DNA of 64,000 nucleotides from JAAYCI01 sp964550985 (GCA_964550985.1 CAZKBM010000001.1:70087-134086), one strand, 5' to 3'; positions 42,922-50,810 are shown, numbered from the stretch's first letter. Numbers and translations are program-made. The notes: a model not told the origin generated them from the sequence alone.

Positions 42922-43079
42922 GGCAAATTAGCATAACATGAGATATGCTGCTCTTGGCAGAAACGGCGAATGGCTGCGTTGTCGTCAATCGCAATACATA
43001 CAGTATTGCTCAATCCTCCGCCTTGCCCTACACCGTTTCTGCCTGCGTTCGCTATATCTATGTTTTGTTAATCTGCCCT
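42920..43079. mobile_element. MITE-like element with TA flanks
   Basis: The 160-base non-coding element is bounded by TA on both sides: CACTA-GGGCAAATTA at the left, ATCTGCCC-TAAAA at the right. Its ends are imperfect inverted repeats (GGGCAAATTAGCATAACAT against GGGCAGATTAACAAAACAT, with GGCAGAAACGG shared further in). The centre holds a nested palindrome (GCAATAC-ATACA-GTATTGC). TA flanks and short terminal repeats fit an IS630/Tc1-type MITE. It starts within the TAG stop of hflX. The first 50 bases of a second, related copy begin at 63949. Confidence 0.75.
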
Positions 43080-43096
43080 AAAAACAGGCATAAAAA

Positions 43097-43122
43097 GGGC
43101 CCCCGCAAAACTGCGGGGGCCC
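43097..43122 (-). terminator. Terminator of the FliD-like gene
   Basis: A perfect 10 bp stem (GGGCCCCCGC / GCGGGGGCCC, loop 43107-43112) is followed on the minus strand by TTTTT. It lies 37 bases beyond the stop of the minus-strand gene at 43159 and also limits hflX read-through. Confidence 0.85.
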
Positions 43123-43158
43123 TGGCTATTTCATTACCCAACGCCACACGCCTGTAAC

Positions 43159-43944
43159 CTATACCAGCAGGTTCATCATAACGCCTACGGCTTGGTTATT
43201 CATGGTGTAGGCATTGCCGCGGAAGGAATCATACATCTCTTTAAAGGGGTTTTCGTTTTGGATAGATTTGATGTTGGCCAGGTCGTTCATAACCAAATCC
43301 CGCGCCGAAATATTTGTGCCATATTGGGCGTATTTCATGGTGTTATCGGCTATGCCGCCAAAACCGCCCAAAATGTCCCGGTAAAGCTTCTGGTTCTCCG
43401 GCCCGGCCTCTTTAAAGGCTTTGGTCATCTTGGCCTGGTCCAGGGCAAGGCTGCCATCCTTGTTCACCGTAACGCCAACCATGGCCATACCGGCCTCGGG
43501 GGCGGGGTCTTGCACCATCCGGCCCAGTTGCTTCATAACGCCGGGGCCCCGCCCCGCATTGTCGTTCAGCAGCTTCAGGGTGCTGTTGTATTGGTCCACA
43601 AATTTTTGGGTGGCGTCTACGGTTTTTTTAATGGTGTCGTCCGTCACCTGGCCATTTTTGTCATACAAAAGCTTGTCCAGGTTCCCTAGGCGAATGCTGC
43701 CGGCCGATTGCTCCAAGGATTTGAGGCTGGCAGTATAACTGTCTAAGAACTTCGCCGTATCCTTTTTTAGCGTGGTGGTGGTTGCCTGGTTGCTTTTGTA
43801 CTGGTCCATCAGTTCCTTGGCCTGCGCCTGCGCATTTTTTTGCGCACCGGCATAGTCCCACACAGAACTGGTAGAAGTAGCGCCGCCTTTAAAAGAATAG
43901 GGGCTTAAATACGAATTGAGATAGGTGTCGATGCCGGTTGCCAT
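43159..43944 (-). CDS. FliD C-terminal-like protein, orphan
   Basis: The 261 aa protein is rich in polar helices and ends with a pattern typical of the flagellar hook-associated protein 2 C-terminal domain: VGVTVNKDGSLALDQAKMTKAF, then GFGGIADNTMKYAQYGTNIS. A FliD cap protein is normally 400 to 700 aa and has an N-terminal domain missing here. No other flagellar gene is in the window. ATG 43944 has GGAAG upstream; GTG 43953 is less likely. A hypothetical adhesin or a reduced filament-cap-like protein is inferred; secretion signals are not apparent. Confidence 0.6.
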   Translation of the reverse strand: MATGIDTYLNSYLSPYSFKGGATSTSSVWDYAGAQKNAQAQAKELMDQYKSNQATTTTLKKDTAKFLDSYTASLKSLEQSAGSIRLGNLDKLLYDKNGQVTDDTIKKTVDATQKFVDQYNSTLKLLNDNAGRGPGVMKQLGRMVQDPAPEAGMAMVGVTVNKDGSLALDQAKMTKAFKEAGPENQKLYRDILGGFGGIADNTMKYAQYGTNISARDLVMNDLANIKSIQNENPFKEMYDSFRGNAYTMNNQAVGVMMNLLV

Positions 43945-44006
43945 AACTTCCACTTCCTTTCAGGGGCCTTGCGCCCCCAACCCATAGAGCATACTCTTTT
44001 TGGTAC

Positions 44007-44040
44007 GCAGGTATTTGCCTGCTTATAAAAAATTTATAAG
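44007..44040. other. Two adjoining hairpins upstream of the FliD-like gene
   Basis: GCAGG-TATTTG-CCTGC (44007-44022) is followed immediately by CTTATAAA-AAA-TTTATAAG (44022-44040), both perfect. They lie in the 495-base gap between 43944 and 44440, in the leader of the FliD-like gene. The gap has no gene and also holds the repeats at 44275-44433. Confidence 0.5.
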
Positions 44041-44274
44041 AGTGTTTTTTCTACCGGTAAGCCCAAAGCCTAACGCAGGTAAGCCATCCTCCGCTTTTTC
44101 CGCTTGTGCGGTGAGCATAAAAAGCGGAACACTACTTCCTTCTTTATCCTTATATTCGGCAGCTATACTTAAAACTTTACACCTAATATAAAAATAATTT
44201 TAGGAAAAGTATATATAGGTTTTGACGAAAGACGGTAGATAAAGAATCTGACTAAAAATAAATGCGATTTATTA

Positions 44275-44361
44275 CAGTTTTTCAAAAGGTTGCGCAGCAA
44301 GCTTTCGTTATAAGAGTTTCTCAAAAAGTTGTGCAGTAGGTTTTTGTAAGAAACTCTTATA
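44275..44361. repeat. Direct repeat pair overlapping a long hairpin
   Basis: Two 33-base direct repeats (AGTTTTTCAAAAGGTTGCGC at about 44275 and AGTTTCTCAAAAAGTTGTGC at about 44315) differ mainly by C/T and G/A transitions. The second copy sits inside an inverted repeat with 13 bp arms (TATAAGAGTTTCT at 44309-44321, AGAAACTCTTATA at 44349-44361) and an inner CAAAAA/TTTTTG pairing. It lies between the band-7 gene end and the FliD-like gene start. Confidence 0.65.
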
Positions 44362-44379
44362 CAGAGTAGAAACTGTTAG

Positions 44380-44433
44380 GCAGCGCCTGATTTTTACCGT
44401 ATTTGTGCGCAACAGTTTGTTTATTTGCTGTAA
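44380..44433 (+). repeat. Dispersed 53 bp repeat, copy C
   Basis: It reads from GCAGCGCCTGATTTTTACCG to TTTGCTGTAA and matches copies A (4183) and B (25600). It stops seven bases before the stop codon of the minus-strand band-7 gene, the same relation that copy A has to the lipoprotein gene. Confidence 0.65.
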
Positions 44434-44439
44434 ACAAAT

Positions 44440-45345
44440 TTATTTGGATTTTTCTACGGTTATTTCACTTATGCTGCCCACAAGCCCGGCCAAATTTTGA
44501 ATTTCGCTGGGGATGATAAGTTTGGTGGCCTGCCCATTGGCAACCTGTGTTAAGGTTTCCAGGCTTTTCAGTTTTAGCACCTCGGCCGAGGGACTTGCCT
44601 CATTCAGCAGGCGTATGGCGTCGGCCGTGGCACGCTGTACACTTACAATGGCTTGCGCCTCGCCGTCCGCCTCACGAATCCTCTGTTCCCGCACGGCGTC
44701 GGCCCGTAAGATAGCGCTCTCTTTTTCGCCCTCGGCCACCAAAATAGCGCTGCGTTTCTCACCCTCTGCCCGCAGGATGGATTCACGCCGCTGGCGTTCC
44801 GCCTTCATCTGTTTTTCCATGGCGTCTTGAATTTCAGAGGGGGGAATAATGTTTTTCAGTTCCACCCGGTTTACCTTAATGCCCCATTTGTCTGTGGCCT
44901 CATCCAAGGTGGCGGTAATTTTTGAGTTGATGACATCGCGGCTGGTCAGGGTGTGGTCCAGTTCCATTTCGCCAATGATGTTACGCAGCGAGGTGGCGCT
45001 CAGGTTCTCAATGGCGGCCAAGGGTTTCTCCACCCCATAGGTGTACAGCTTTGCATCGGTTACCTGGAAAAAAACCACGGAGTCAATCTGCATCGTAACA
45101 TTGTCACGCGTAATGACAGGTTGTGGTTTGAAGTCAACTACCTGTTCCTTCAAAGAGACCTTTTTTGCAATGCGCTCAAAGAAGGGAAGTTTGATGTGGA
45201 AACCGGCTTCCCAGGTGGCGCGGTACACCCCCATACGCTCTATGACGTAACAGAGGGATTGGGGAACGATTTTTACATTGGTGAAAAGCACCAGCAAAAA
45301 CAAAACCAGCAGGGCGATGATTGGGATGGATAAAGAAGTAGTCAT
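44440..45345 (-). CDS. SPFH/band-7 membrane protein
   Basis: The 301 aa protein has an N-terminal membrane helix (IIALLVLFLLVLFTNVKIVPQ), a band-7/SPFH domain (LCYVIERMGVYRATWEAGFHIKLPF, VSLKEQVVDFKPQPVITRDNV, VTDAKLYTYGVEKPLAAI, RNIIGEMELDHTLTSRDVIN) and a coiled-coil rich in Arg, Glu and Ala (EKQMKAERQRRESILRAEGE). It is of the slipin/QmcA/HflK type, forming membrane scaffolds with NfeD proteins. It starts 24 bases after the nfeD-like gene on the same strand, so the two form the usual pair. Confidence 0.88.
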   Translation of the reverse strand: MTTSLSIPIIALLVLFLLVLFTNVKIVPQSLCYVIERMGVYRATWEAGFHIKLPFFERIAKKVSLKEQVVDFKPQPVITRDNVTMQIDSVVFFQVTDAKLYTYGVEKPLAAIENLSATSLRNIIGEMELDHTLTSRDVINSKITATLDEATDKWGIKVNRVELKNIIPPSEIQDAMEKQMKAERQRRESILRAEGEKRSAILVAEGEKESAILRADAVREQRIREADGEAQAIVSVQRATADAIRLLNEASPSAEVLKLKSLETLTQVANGQATKLIIPSEIQNLAGLVGSISEITVEKSK

Positions 45346-45369
45346 AGTGTCCTCCAGTACCAGTGAATT

Positions 45370-45825
45370 TTATGGGTGTGTGATTTGGGTATTTTCATAT
45401 TGTGCAGGAATCACAATTAGCTTAACGCCTTCCAAACCCACCACCAGGCAGCGGGTTCCCACGGGCAAAACGGTGTCGGCTTTGGCAAGCCAATCCAGTC
45501 CTTCCAAACGAACACGGCCAAAATGTCCGGGTTGTATCTCAGCAATCACCTGCCCGGTTTTTCCAATATTGGCGTCGGCGTTAGTGGGGACACGACGGGT
45601 GTCAATCCATCTTTTTGCCAAGGGGCGCAGGGCGATTAAGCAGAGCAGGCTGACGGCGGCAAAAACCAAGGCCTGTACCAAATAAGCGCCGGGGGCAAAA
45701 AGCGAAACAACCAGGGCAGCCAAGGCCCCCGTACAGAACCAAATGCTTACCAGCGCCGAGGTAAAGCCCTCGGCCAATACAAAAAGAACGAGCAGGCCCA
45801 GCCAAACAATAGATGCCAACGACAT
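45370..45825 (-). CDS. NfeD-family membrane protein
   Basis: The 151 aa protein has three hydrophobic segments (about residues 1-70: IVWLGLLVLFVLAEGFTSAL, LVVSLFAPGAYLVQALVFAAVSLLCLIALRP) and a C-terminal OB-fold (NIGKTGQVIAEIQPGHFGRVRLEGLDWLAK), the NfeD layout without the protease domain. ATG 45825 has GGAGG; the frame is open upstream to 45897 but without a ribosome site. It partners the band-7 protein encoded 24 bases downstream. Confidence 0.85.
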   Translation of the reverse strand: MSLASIVWLGLLVLFVLAEGFTSALVSIWFCTGALAALVVSLFAPGAYLVQALVFAAVSLLCLIALRPLAKRWIDTRRVPTNADANIGKTGQVIAEIQPGHFGRVRLEGLDWLAKADTVLPVGTRCLVVGLEGVKLIVIPAQYENTQITHP

Positions 45826-45924
45826 TGCAAAATCCCTCCTTTCCCTAAGGTTGCCTTTCTGCACAGAATAAAAGATGGCGCAGCGGCAAAGGCACAAAGT
45901 GATAAAAGCCTATTAGATGCTGTT

Positions 45925-45953
45925 ATTATACACCTCTTGCGGCCAAAAAGCAA
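45925..45953 (-). promoter_or_regulatory. Promoter of the nfeD/band-7 pair
   Basis: On the minus strand TTGCTT (45953-45948), 17 bases, TATAAT (45930-45925) form a good sigma-A promoter about 100 bases before the nfeD start. Confidence 0.65.
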
Positions 45954-46939
45954 AGAATACAGGCGTTTAGAAAATTCATTCACAGACATTGAGAAATAAA
46001 TAAAAAAGTTTACAGGTGTCCATATCAATTTTACTAGTATTTACTTTATTTTTATGACATGACAAATGTAAAACGATTGATTTTTGAACTTGACAGCCCC
46101 GTAAGGTAAAAACCAAAGAACTACCCCGCAAAACAGCAAAAAACCGAGAAGGAATTTTCTACCAGATATTGTGTATCTAGTATTCATTTTATAAATTAGG
46201 CTGAACATCTTGTACATATACATATCGTATAATCATATCTGTATGCTTGCGGGTGCCGGCTGATGTTTCGCCACGGATATTTTATGCCTGCAGTTTGTGT
46301 AAACAGATTCCTGAGGTGGAAACTGTTGAAAGCCTCTTTGCGGAAATGTGGAAAACCACACCGCCGCCAGAGACAAAAGCGGCGTGGGAAGAGGGTGAGC
46401 ACCAATTGCTAAAAATGCTATTTTTGTGGAAAGTTTTGGAAAGTTTCAGAATGCACCAAATGGTAAAAAGTCTTGCTTTTAAATATGATAATAGACAAGA
46501 CACTGTCTTGTGAATGAAGTGCATTTTGTCTTCTTTTTGCCCTGGCTGGCGGCGAAGTTGCGGTGACTTGGGGCCGCCAAGGCTGCTTGCCAGCAAAAGC
46601 GCTTTGTTGCAAGACAGCCAATGTTAGGCCCCCAGCACAAGGCCTGCACTATAGAATTGTCGCCCGTCGTTGCTCAATCAACGGATACTGCTTAATCAAC
46701 AATAGTCGTTCAACTGTATGGTATTGCCTAACCATACAAGGCCGCCAGCACAAGGCCCTATTTATAGAATATAAAAGGCGTATCATGAAAGGCGCATCAT
46801 GCGGGGATAGAAGAACTGCGGCCTTGCACTTCGATACAAAGCCCAGCAAAAGGGCAGAGCAATTTATACAGGCTTTACTAAAAAGCTATGTGAATTACGC
46901 CCGCACGAAAACAAATCGCCAAAAGGGTTTTCCCTCTCC
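45954..46939. other. About 1 kb without a convincing gene, repeat-rich
   Basis: The stretch is more AT-rich than the surroundings and no frame with family-like features was found. The best frame (46247-46513, 88 codons, TTG start) has no ribosome site. It holds a 32-base direct repeat with core CCAGCACAAGGCC at 46627-46657 and 46740-46770, hairpins at 46668-46683 (CGTTG/CAACG) and 46715-46738 (TGTATGGT/ACCATACA), and a palindrome at 46495-46511 (ACAAGACA-C-TGTCTTGT). It could be decayed mobile DNA or encode a small RNA; neither can be shown from the sequence. Confidence 0.5.
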
Positions 46940-46969
46940 TTGACACCTTGGCGGACGCTGGTGTATAAT
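46940..46969 (+). promoter_or_regulatory. Promoter of rpsU
   Basis: TTGACA (46940-46945) and TATAAT (46964-46969) are both exact consensus, spaced 18 bases. The leader of roughly 105 bases before rpsU holds a hairpin closed by ACAAGAA near 46979 and TTCTTGT near 47015. Confidence 0.8.
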
Positions 46970-47080
46970 AAACGAACACAAGAAGGGCATGCCCGCCACA
47001 CCAGGCGGCTGTTTTCTTGTATAAGAGGCTTTGGGAAAGATGGCCTCCTACTCCTGCTTCGGCATTAGGGAGGGACAAAG

Positions 47081-47257
47081 ATGTCGGAAATTAGAGTGAA
47101 GGACAACGAATCGCTGGACAGCGCGCTGCGCCGTTTTAAGCGTTCTTGTGCGAAATCGGGCGTTCTGGCGGAAGTTCGCAAACGCGAAGCTTACGAGAAA
47201 CCTTCGGTAAAACGCAAGAAGAAGTCCGAAGCTGCCCGCAAGCGGAAGTTTAAATAG
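47081..47257 (+). CDS. rpsU: 30S ribosomal protein S21
   Basis: This 58 aa basic protein reads MSEIRVKDNESLDSALRRFK, continues with a CAKSGVLAEVRKREAYEKPS segment, and ends in a lysine- and arginine-rich tail, as S21 of Firmicutes does. It belongs to the small ribosomal subunit near the mRNA exit site. GGGAGG stands 7 bases before ATG 47081. It has its own consensus promoter and is followed by a strong terminator, so it is probably a single-gene unit. Confidence 0.95.
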   Translation: MSEIRVKDNESLDSALRRFKRSCAKSGVLAEVRKREAYEKPSVKRKKKSEAARKRKFK

Positions 47258-47289
47258 CTTCGCAGTATCGGGCGCATGGCGGCACCCAG

Positions 47290-47322
47290 GCGGGCTCCAA
47301 CCGGAGCCCGCTTTCTTTTTCT
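47290..47322 (+). terminator. Rho-independent terminator of rpsU
   Basis: GCGGGCTCC (47290-47298), loop AACC, GGAGCCCGC (47303-47311), followed by TTTCTTTTTCTT. A classic terminator, 33 bases after the rpsU stop. Confidence 0.9.
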
Positions 47323-47432
47323 TCATTTTCCAGCCCCACGCCCTCTGCCCTGCTTTTTATCTCTGCCGCTCTTATCCTCAAAACACATTCACTACTGCAA
47401 AAAACCACAATAAGTGGTGGATTAGTAAAATA

Positions 47433-47491
47433 CTTAGCACGGCTGTTACCCAGAGATGATATTTTAAAACCTTACGCATGGCTGTTACCCA
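47433..47491 (+). repeat. Two direct repeats upstream of the yqeG-like gene
   Basis: CTTAGCACGGCTGTTACCCA (47433-47452) recurs as CTTACGCATGGCTGTTACCC at 47471-47490, a centre spacing of 38 bases. They lie in the 280-base gap between rpsU and the yqeG-like gene and could be a binding site for a regulator on two faces of the helix. Confidence 0.55.
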
Positions 47492-47537
47492 TCGATAGCA
47501 AAAACCCATAAAAGTGCCTGTGGCCAGGAGAGTGCAA

Positions 47538-48044
47538 ATGCAACTGTTTACCCCCTCGTTCTATTTTCAAAGCGTCACCCGTATTACGCCAGAGTTTTTG
47601 CGCAGCCAGGGCGTAAGCGCGCTGGTGCTGGATGTGGATAATACCCTGACTGAACATGGCAGCCAGGAGGTGAGTCCGGAAATTCTTGGCTGGCTACACG
47701 GTATGCGGGAGGCTGGTATACGCATGATGCTGGCCAGCAACAATGTGCAAAGCCGGGTGCAGCCCTTGGCCGAACGACTGGGCTTAAAATTTGTCAGCTT
47801 TAGCTGTAAACCTTCCCCCCGGTGGTTTTTTTCGGCACTGCGGCTGTGGGGGGTGCCCAAGGGCAGCCTTGCCCTTGTGGGCGACCAAATCTTTACCGAT
47901 GCCCTTGCGGGCAACCTGATGGGGGTAAAAGTTTTGCTGGTAAAGCCCATTGCAGATGACCCAAAGTTTACCATACGGCTAAAACGTAAGCTGGAAGCGC
48001 CTTTTTTGGCTTCATTCTACCGCAAAGGTGGAAAGTTGCAATGA
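47538..48044 (+). CDS. YqeG-family HAD phosphatase
   Basis: The 168 aa protein has the HAD motif I LVLDVDNTLTEHG, motif II MMLASNN, and motif III/IV region LALVGDQIFTDALAGN, with the FTPSFYFQSVTRITPEFL start of the YqeG family (class IIIA HAD). Known homologues are phosphatidylglycerophosphatase-like or of unknown role; the substrate is not given by sequence. ATG 47538 has AGGAG 7 bases upstream. Its TGA overlaps the next ATG (ATGA). Confidence 0.85.
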   Translation: MQLFTPSFYFQSVTRITPEFLRSQGVSALVLDVDNTLTEHGSQEVSPEILGWLHGMREAGIRMMLASNNVQSRVQPLAERLGLKFVSFSCKPSPRWFFSALRLWGVPKGSLALVGDQIFTDALAGNLMGVKVLLVKPIADDPKFTIRLKRKLEAPFLASFYRKGGKLQ

Positions 48045-48919
48045 GTGCCATGCCCCGGTTTGGCCCCGCAGGCCTCAGTAACTCCTATAAGCAGGCCGGC
48101 CATAAAAATGCCCTGGCGGCCGCGCAGCATACGGCGGGCCTTGGCCTTGACGCGTTTGAATACCAGGCGGGGCATGGTGTGCGCGTGAAGGAGGAGACGG
48201 CCACCGCGCTGGCGGCTTCGGGGCGGGAGTACGGTGTTACTTTTAGTTTGCACGCCCCTTACTACATCTCTATGGCAAGCATGGAGGAGGAAAAGCGAAA
48301 AGGGAGCCTGCGCTATTTTTTAGAGAGCGCCCGCGCTGTGCGGGCCCTTGGGGGGAACCGGGTGATTTTTCACCCCGGCAGCCTGGGCGGCCAAAGCCGT
48401 GCAGCGGCCATGCGCAAAACAGCCGATACCCTTTGCCGCGCACGGGAACTACTGGATGAAGAAGGCTTTGGGGAGATTCACCTCTGCCCCGAGACCATGG
48501 GCAAGCTGGGCCAAATAGGCACCCTGGCCGAGGTGCTGGCCCTTTGCAGCCTTGATGCACGGCACCTGCCCTGCATCGATTTTGGGCACTTGAACGCGCG
48601 GGGGCAGGGCTGCCTGCGCGGCAAAAAGGACTATGCCGAGGTGCTGGACCGCCTGGCTGAAACGTTGAGAGACGAACGCGCCGCCCAGTTTCATGCCCAC
48701 TTTTCCCACATAGAATACGGCAAGAGTGGAGAGAGAAAACATCTCAATTTTGACGATGAAACCTGGGGCCCTTTTGCAGAAAATTTGCTGGAACTGCTGC
48801 ATGAAAGGGGTTTGGCACCCACCATTATCTGCGAGAGCGCCGGGTGCCAGGCCGAAGATGCCCAGAGCATGTGTGCGTACTACCGGCAACTAGCCGGAAA
48901 AGATAAAAAGGAAGTGTAA
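48041..48919 (+). CDS. nfo: Endonuclease IV-like AP endonuclease
   Basis: The 292 aa TIM-barrel protein belongs to AP endonuclease family 2 (DNA repair at abasic sites). The metal ligands appear in order: FSLHAPYYIS, VIFHPGSLGG, LCPETMGKLGQIG, CIDFGHLNARGQG, FHAHFSHIEYG and IICESAG. Length equals the family norm of about 280. It overlaps the yqeG-like gene by four bases, so both are in a small operon with the peptidase that follows. Confidence 0.88.
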   Translation: MSAMPRFGPAGLSNSYKQAGHKNALAAAQHTAGLGLDAFEYQAGHGVRVKEETATALAASGREYGVTFSLHAPYYISMASMEEEKRKGSLRYFLESARAVRALGGNRVIFHPGSLGGQSRAAAMRKTADTLCRARELLDEEGFGEIHLCPETMGKLGQIGTLAEVLALCSLDARHLPCIDFGHLNARGQGCLRGKKDYAEVLDRLAETLRDERAAQFHAHFSHIEYGKSGERKHLNFDDETWGPFAENLLELLHERGLAPTIICESAGCQAEDAQSMCAYYRQLAGKDKKEV

Positions 48920-48923
48920 ACCT

Positions 48924-49997
48924 ATGTTAAAAAAGAGGATTGAACGGTTGCTTGCCGCCCTGCCGGGCGATTTTGAGGCGGCGCTGATTCAAACCGAGGT
49001 GAGCCGGTTCTACCTGCTGGATTTTGACGCCGGAGACGCCGGAGTGGTGGTGCTGTTACCCAATAAGCTTGTCTATATCATTGATTCCCGCTATATTGAA
49101 ACCGCCCAAAAAGAGGTGCAAAACGCAGAGGTGGTGCTGGAAAAAGATCGGTTTGCCCAGGTGGCCGAGGTGCTAAAGGCCGCTGGGGTGCATAAAGTAC
49201 ACCTCGAAACGGGAATCCCCCTCTCTCTGTATGAGAAAAACAGGGAAAAATTGCCGGGCTTCACCTTCGATATTTCGAATACGCTTACCGGGCGGCTGGA
49301 AGCCCAGCGCGCCATAAAGGATGAAGAGGAACAGGACAGAATGCGCAAAGCACAGGCGGTTACTGACGCATGTTTTGAACACATACTGCCTCAAATACAG
49401 CTTGGTGCACGCGAAGTGGACCTGATGCTGGAGATGGAACGGTTCATGCGCTCGAACGGGGCGGAAAAAGTTGCCTTCGATACCATATTTGTGGCGGGGC
49501 CCAATGGCAGCCAGCCGCACGGGGTGCCCGGCCACTATACCCTGCAAAAGGGTGACCTGATTACCCTGGATTTTGGGGCCCGTTATAAAGGCTATTGTAG
49601 TGATATGACCCGTACGGTGGCCCTGGGCGAGCCGGGGGAAGAAAAGCGGGAGATTTACGCGCTGGTGCTGAAAGCCCATATGGCGGGCTTGGCCGCTGTG
49701 AAGGATGGCTGCCGGGCAAAGCAGGTGGACGCCACCGCACGTGACCTGATTAAAGCCGCCGGTTTTGGGGAGTATTTTGGCCATGGGCTGGGGCACAGTG
49801 TGGGCATTGAAATCCACGAGGACCCCCGCTTTGCCCCCAGCAGCGAGGCGACGGTGCATAGCGGTATGATGATGACCATAGAGCCGGGTGTTTACCTGCC
49901 GGGCCGCTTTGGCTGCCGTATAGAGGACACCGTTTTGGTAACGGCAGATGGCTGCAGCCCCCTGCCCAAAAGCCCCAAGAAATTGATTGTGCTGTAA
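48924..49997 (+). CDS. M24 family aminopeptidase (Xaa-Pro type)
   Basis: The 357 aa protein has an N-terminal creatinase-like domain (residues 1-125) and an M24 pita-bread domain with the five metal ligands: LDFGARYKGYCSDMTR (two aspartates), HGLGHSVGIEIHEDP (histidine), TIEPGVYLPG (glutamate) and CRIEDTVLV (glutamate). This matches PepQ/Xaa-Pro dipeptidase-type enzymes of Firmicutes. It lies immediately upstream of efp, a common arrangement in this phylum. It starts four bases after the endonuclease gene. Confidence 0.88.
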   Translation: MLKKRIERLLAALPGDFEAALIQTEVSRFYLLDFDAGDAGVVVLLPNKLVYIIDSRYIETAQKEVQNAEVVLEKDRFAQVAEVLKAAGVHKVHLETGIPLSLYEKNREKLPGFTFDISNTLTGRLEAQRAIKDEEEQDRMRKAQAVTDACFEHILPQIQLGAREVDLMLEMERFMRSNGAEKVAFDTIFVAGPNGSQPHGVPGHYTLQKGDLITLDFGARYKGYCSDMTRTVALGEPGEEKREIYALVLKAHMAGLAAVKDGCRAKQVDATARDLIKAAGFGEYFGHGLGHSVGIEIHEDPRFAPSSEATVHSGMMMTIEPGVYLPGRFGCRIEDTVLVTADGCSPLPKSPKKLIVL

Positions 49998-50058
49998 ATT
50001 TTGCGGTGCGGCCCCTTGGGTTTTGCCGCCGCGGCCCGGTGTAAATGTGTAAAAACTC

Positions 50059-50087
50059 TTGAAAAAGAGCGCACTATACTATAGAAT
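50059..50087 (+). promoter_or_regulatory. Probable promoter of efp
   Basis: TTGAAA (50059-50064), 17 bases, TAGAAT (50082-50087); TATACT at 50075 is an alternative -10 but with too short a spacer. It lies about 80 bases before the efp ATG. Confidence 0.5.
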
Positions 50088-50168
50088 GAATAACGTTATA
50101 TATAAGAATGGTATGTATAGCTAGAAAAATGTTTGGTGGGCAAAGGCCTGCCTTTGGAGGAGTTACAC

Positions 50169-50726
50169 ATGATTTCTGCGGGAGACTTTCGCAATGGCGT
50201 TACTTTTGAGCAAGACGGGCAGGTACTTCAAATTGTGGAGTTCCAGCACGTAAAACCGGGCAAAGGCTCGGCATTTGTGCGCACAAAAACCCGGAACGTC
50301 ATCACCGGGGCTGTCACCGAAACCACCTACAACCCTTCCGATAAATTCCCCTCTGCACAAATTGATAGGCGTGACATGCAGTACCTCTATGAAGATGGCG
50401 GGCTGTACTACTTTATGGATACCGAGACCTACGAGCAGATTCCGCTTAACGCTAGCGACCTTTCCGACAATTTTAAATTTGTAAAAGAAAATGAAGTGGT
50501 GAAGGTGCTAAGCTACAAGGGCAATGTGTTTGGGGTGGAGGCGCCGAACTTTGTGGTGCTGGAAGTGGTGGAAACCGAGCCCGGCATGAAGGGCAACACG
50601 GCCACCAATACACTGAAGCCCGCTAAAATGGAAACCGGCGCAGAGGTGCGGGTGCCCCTGTTTATTAACGAAGGGGAAAAAATACGCATAGATACCCGCA
50701 CGGGCGAGTATATGGAGCGCGCCTAA
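50169..50726 (+). CDS. efp: Translation elongation factor P
   Basis: This 185 aa EF-P has three beta-barrel domains and helps ribosomes past polyproline stalls. It shows MISAGDFRNGVTFEQDGQ, VKPGKGSAFVRTK (tip lysine at residue 32, or arginine in other phyla), YLYEDGGLYYFMDTETYEQ and a C-terminal VRVPLFINEGEKIRIDTRTG. Lys32 is not accompanied by any modification gene in the window. GGAGG stands 9 bases before ATG 50169; an upstream start at 50133 is unlikely. Confidence 0.93.
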   Translation: MISAGDFRNGVTFEQDGQVLQIVEFQHVKPGKGSAFVRTKTRNVITGAVTETTYNPSDKFPSAQIDRRDMQYLYEDGGLYYFMDTETYEQIPLNASDLSDNFKFVKENEVVKVLSYKGNVFGVEAPNFVVLEVVETEPGMKGNTATNTLKPAKMETGAEVRVPLFINEGEKIRIDTRTGEYMERA

Positions 50727-50810
50727 CCTGTTTTGGCGAGATACGCAGCGGCCCCCTTGGCGCGAAGATAAAAACGCCGCGCCGCCCTGGCCGGCAAATA
50801 GGAGGAAGAG

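Noticed and set aside
42945..43157. 70-codon open frame through the MITE-like element
   Set aside because: It covers the element's inverted repeats and the downstream terminator; no ribosome site or motif.
44275..44433. CRISPR-like array from the repeats near 44.3 kb
   Set aside because: There are only two direct repeats, without regular spacers or cas genes.
46247..46513. 88-codon plus-strand open frame between the nfeD pair and rpsU
   Set aside because: It starts with TTG without a ribosome site, shows no recognisable family, and lies in repeat-rich DNA; a small gene cannot be fully excluded.
46563..46943. 126-codon open frame with basic composition
   Set aside because: It spans the direct repeats and hairpins and runs into the rpsU promoter; there is no ribosome site.
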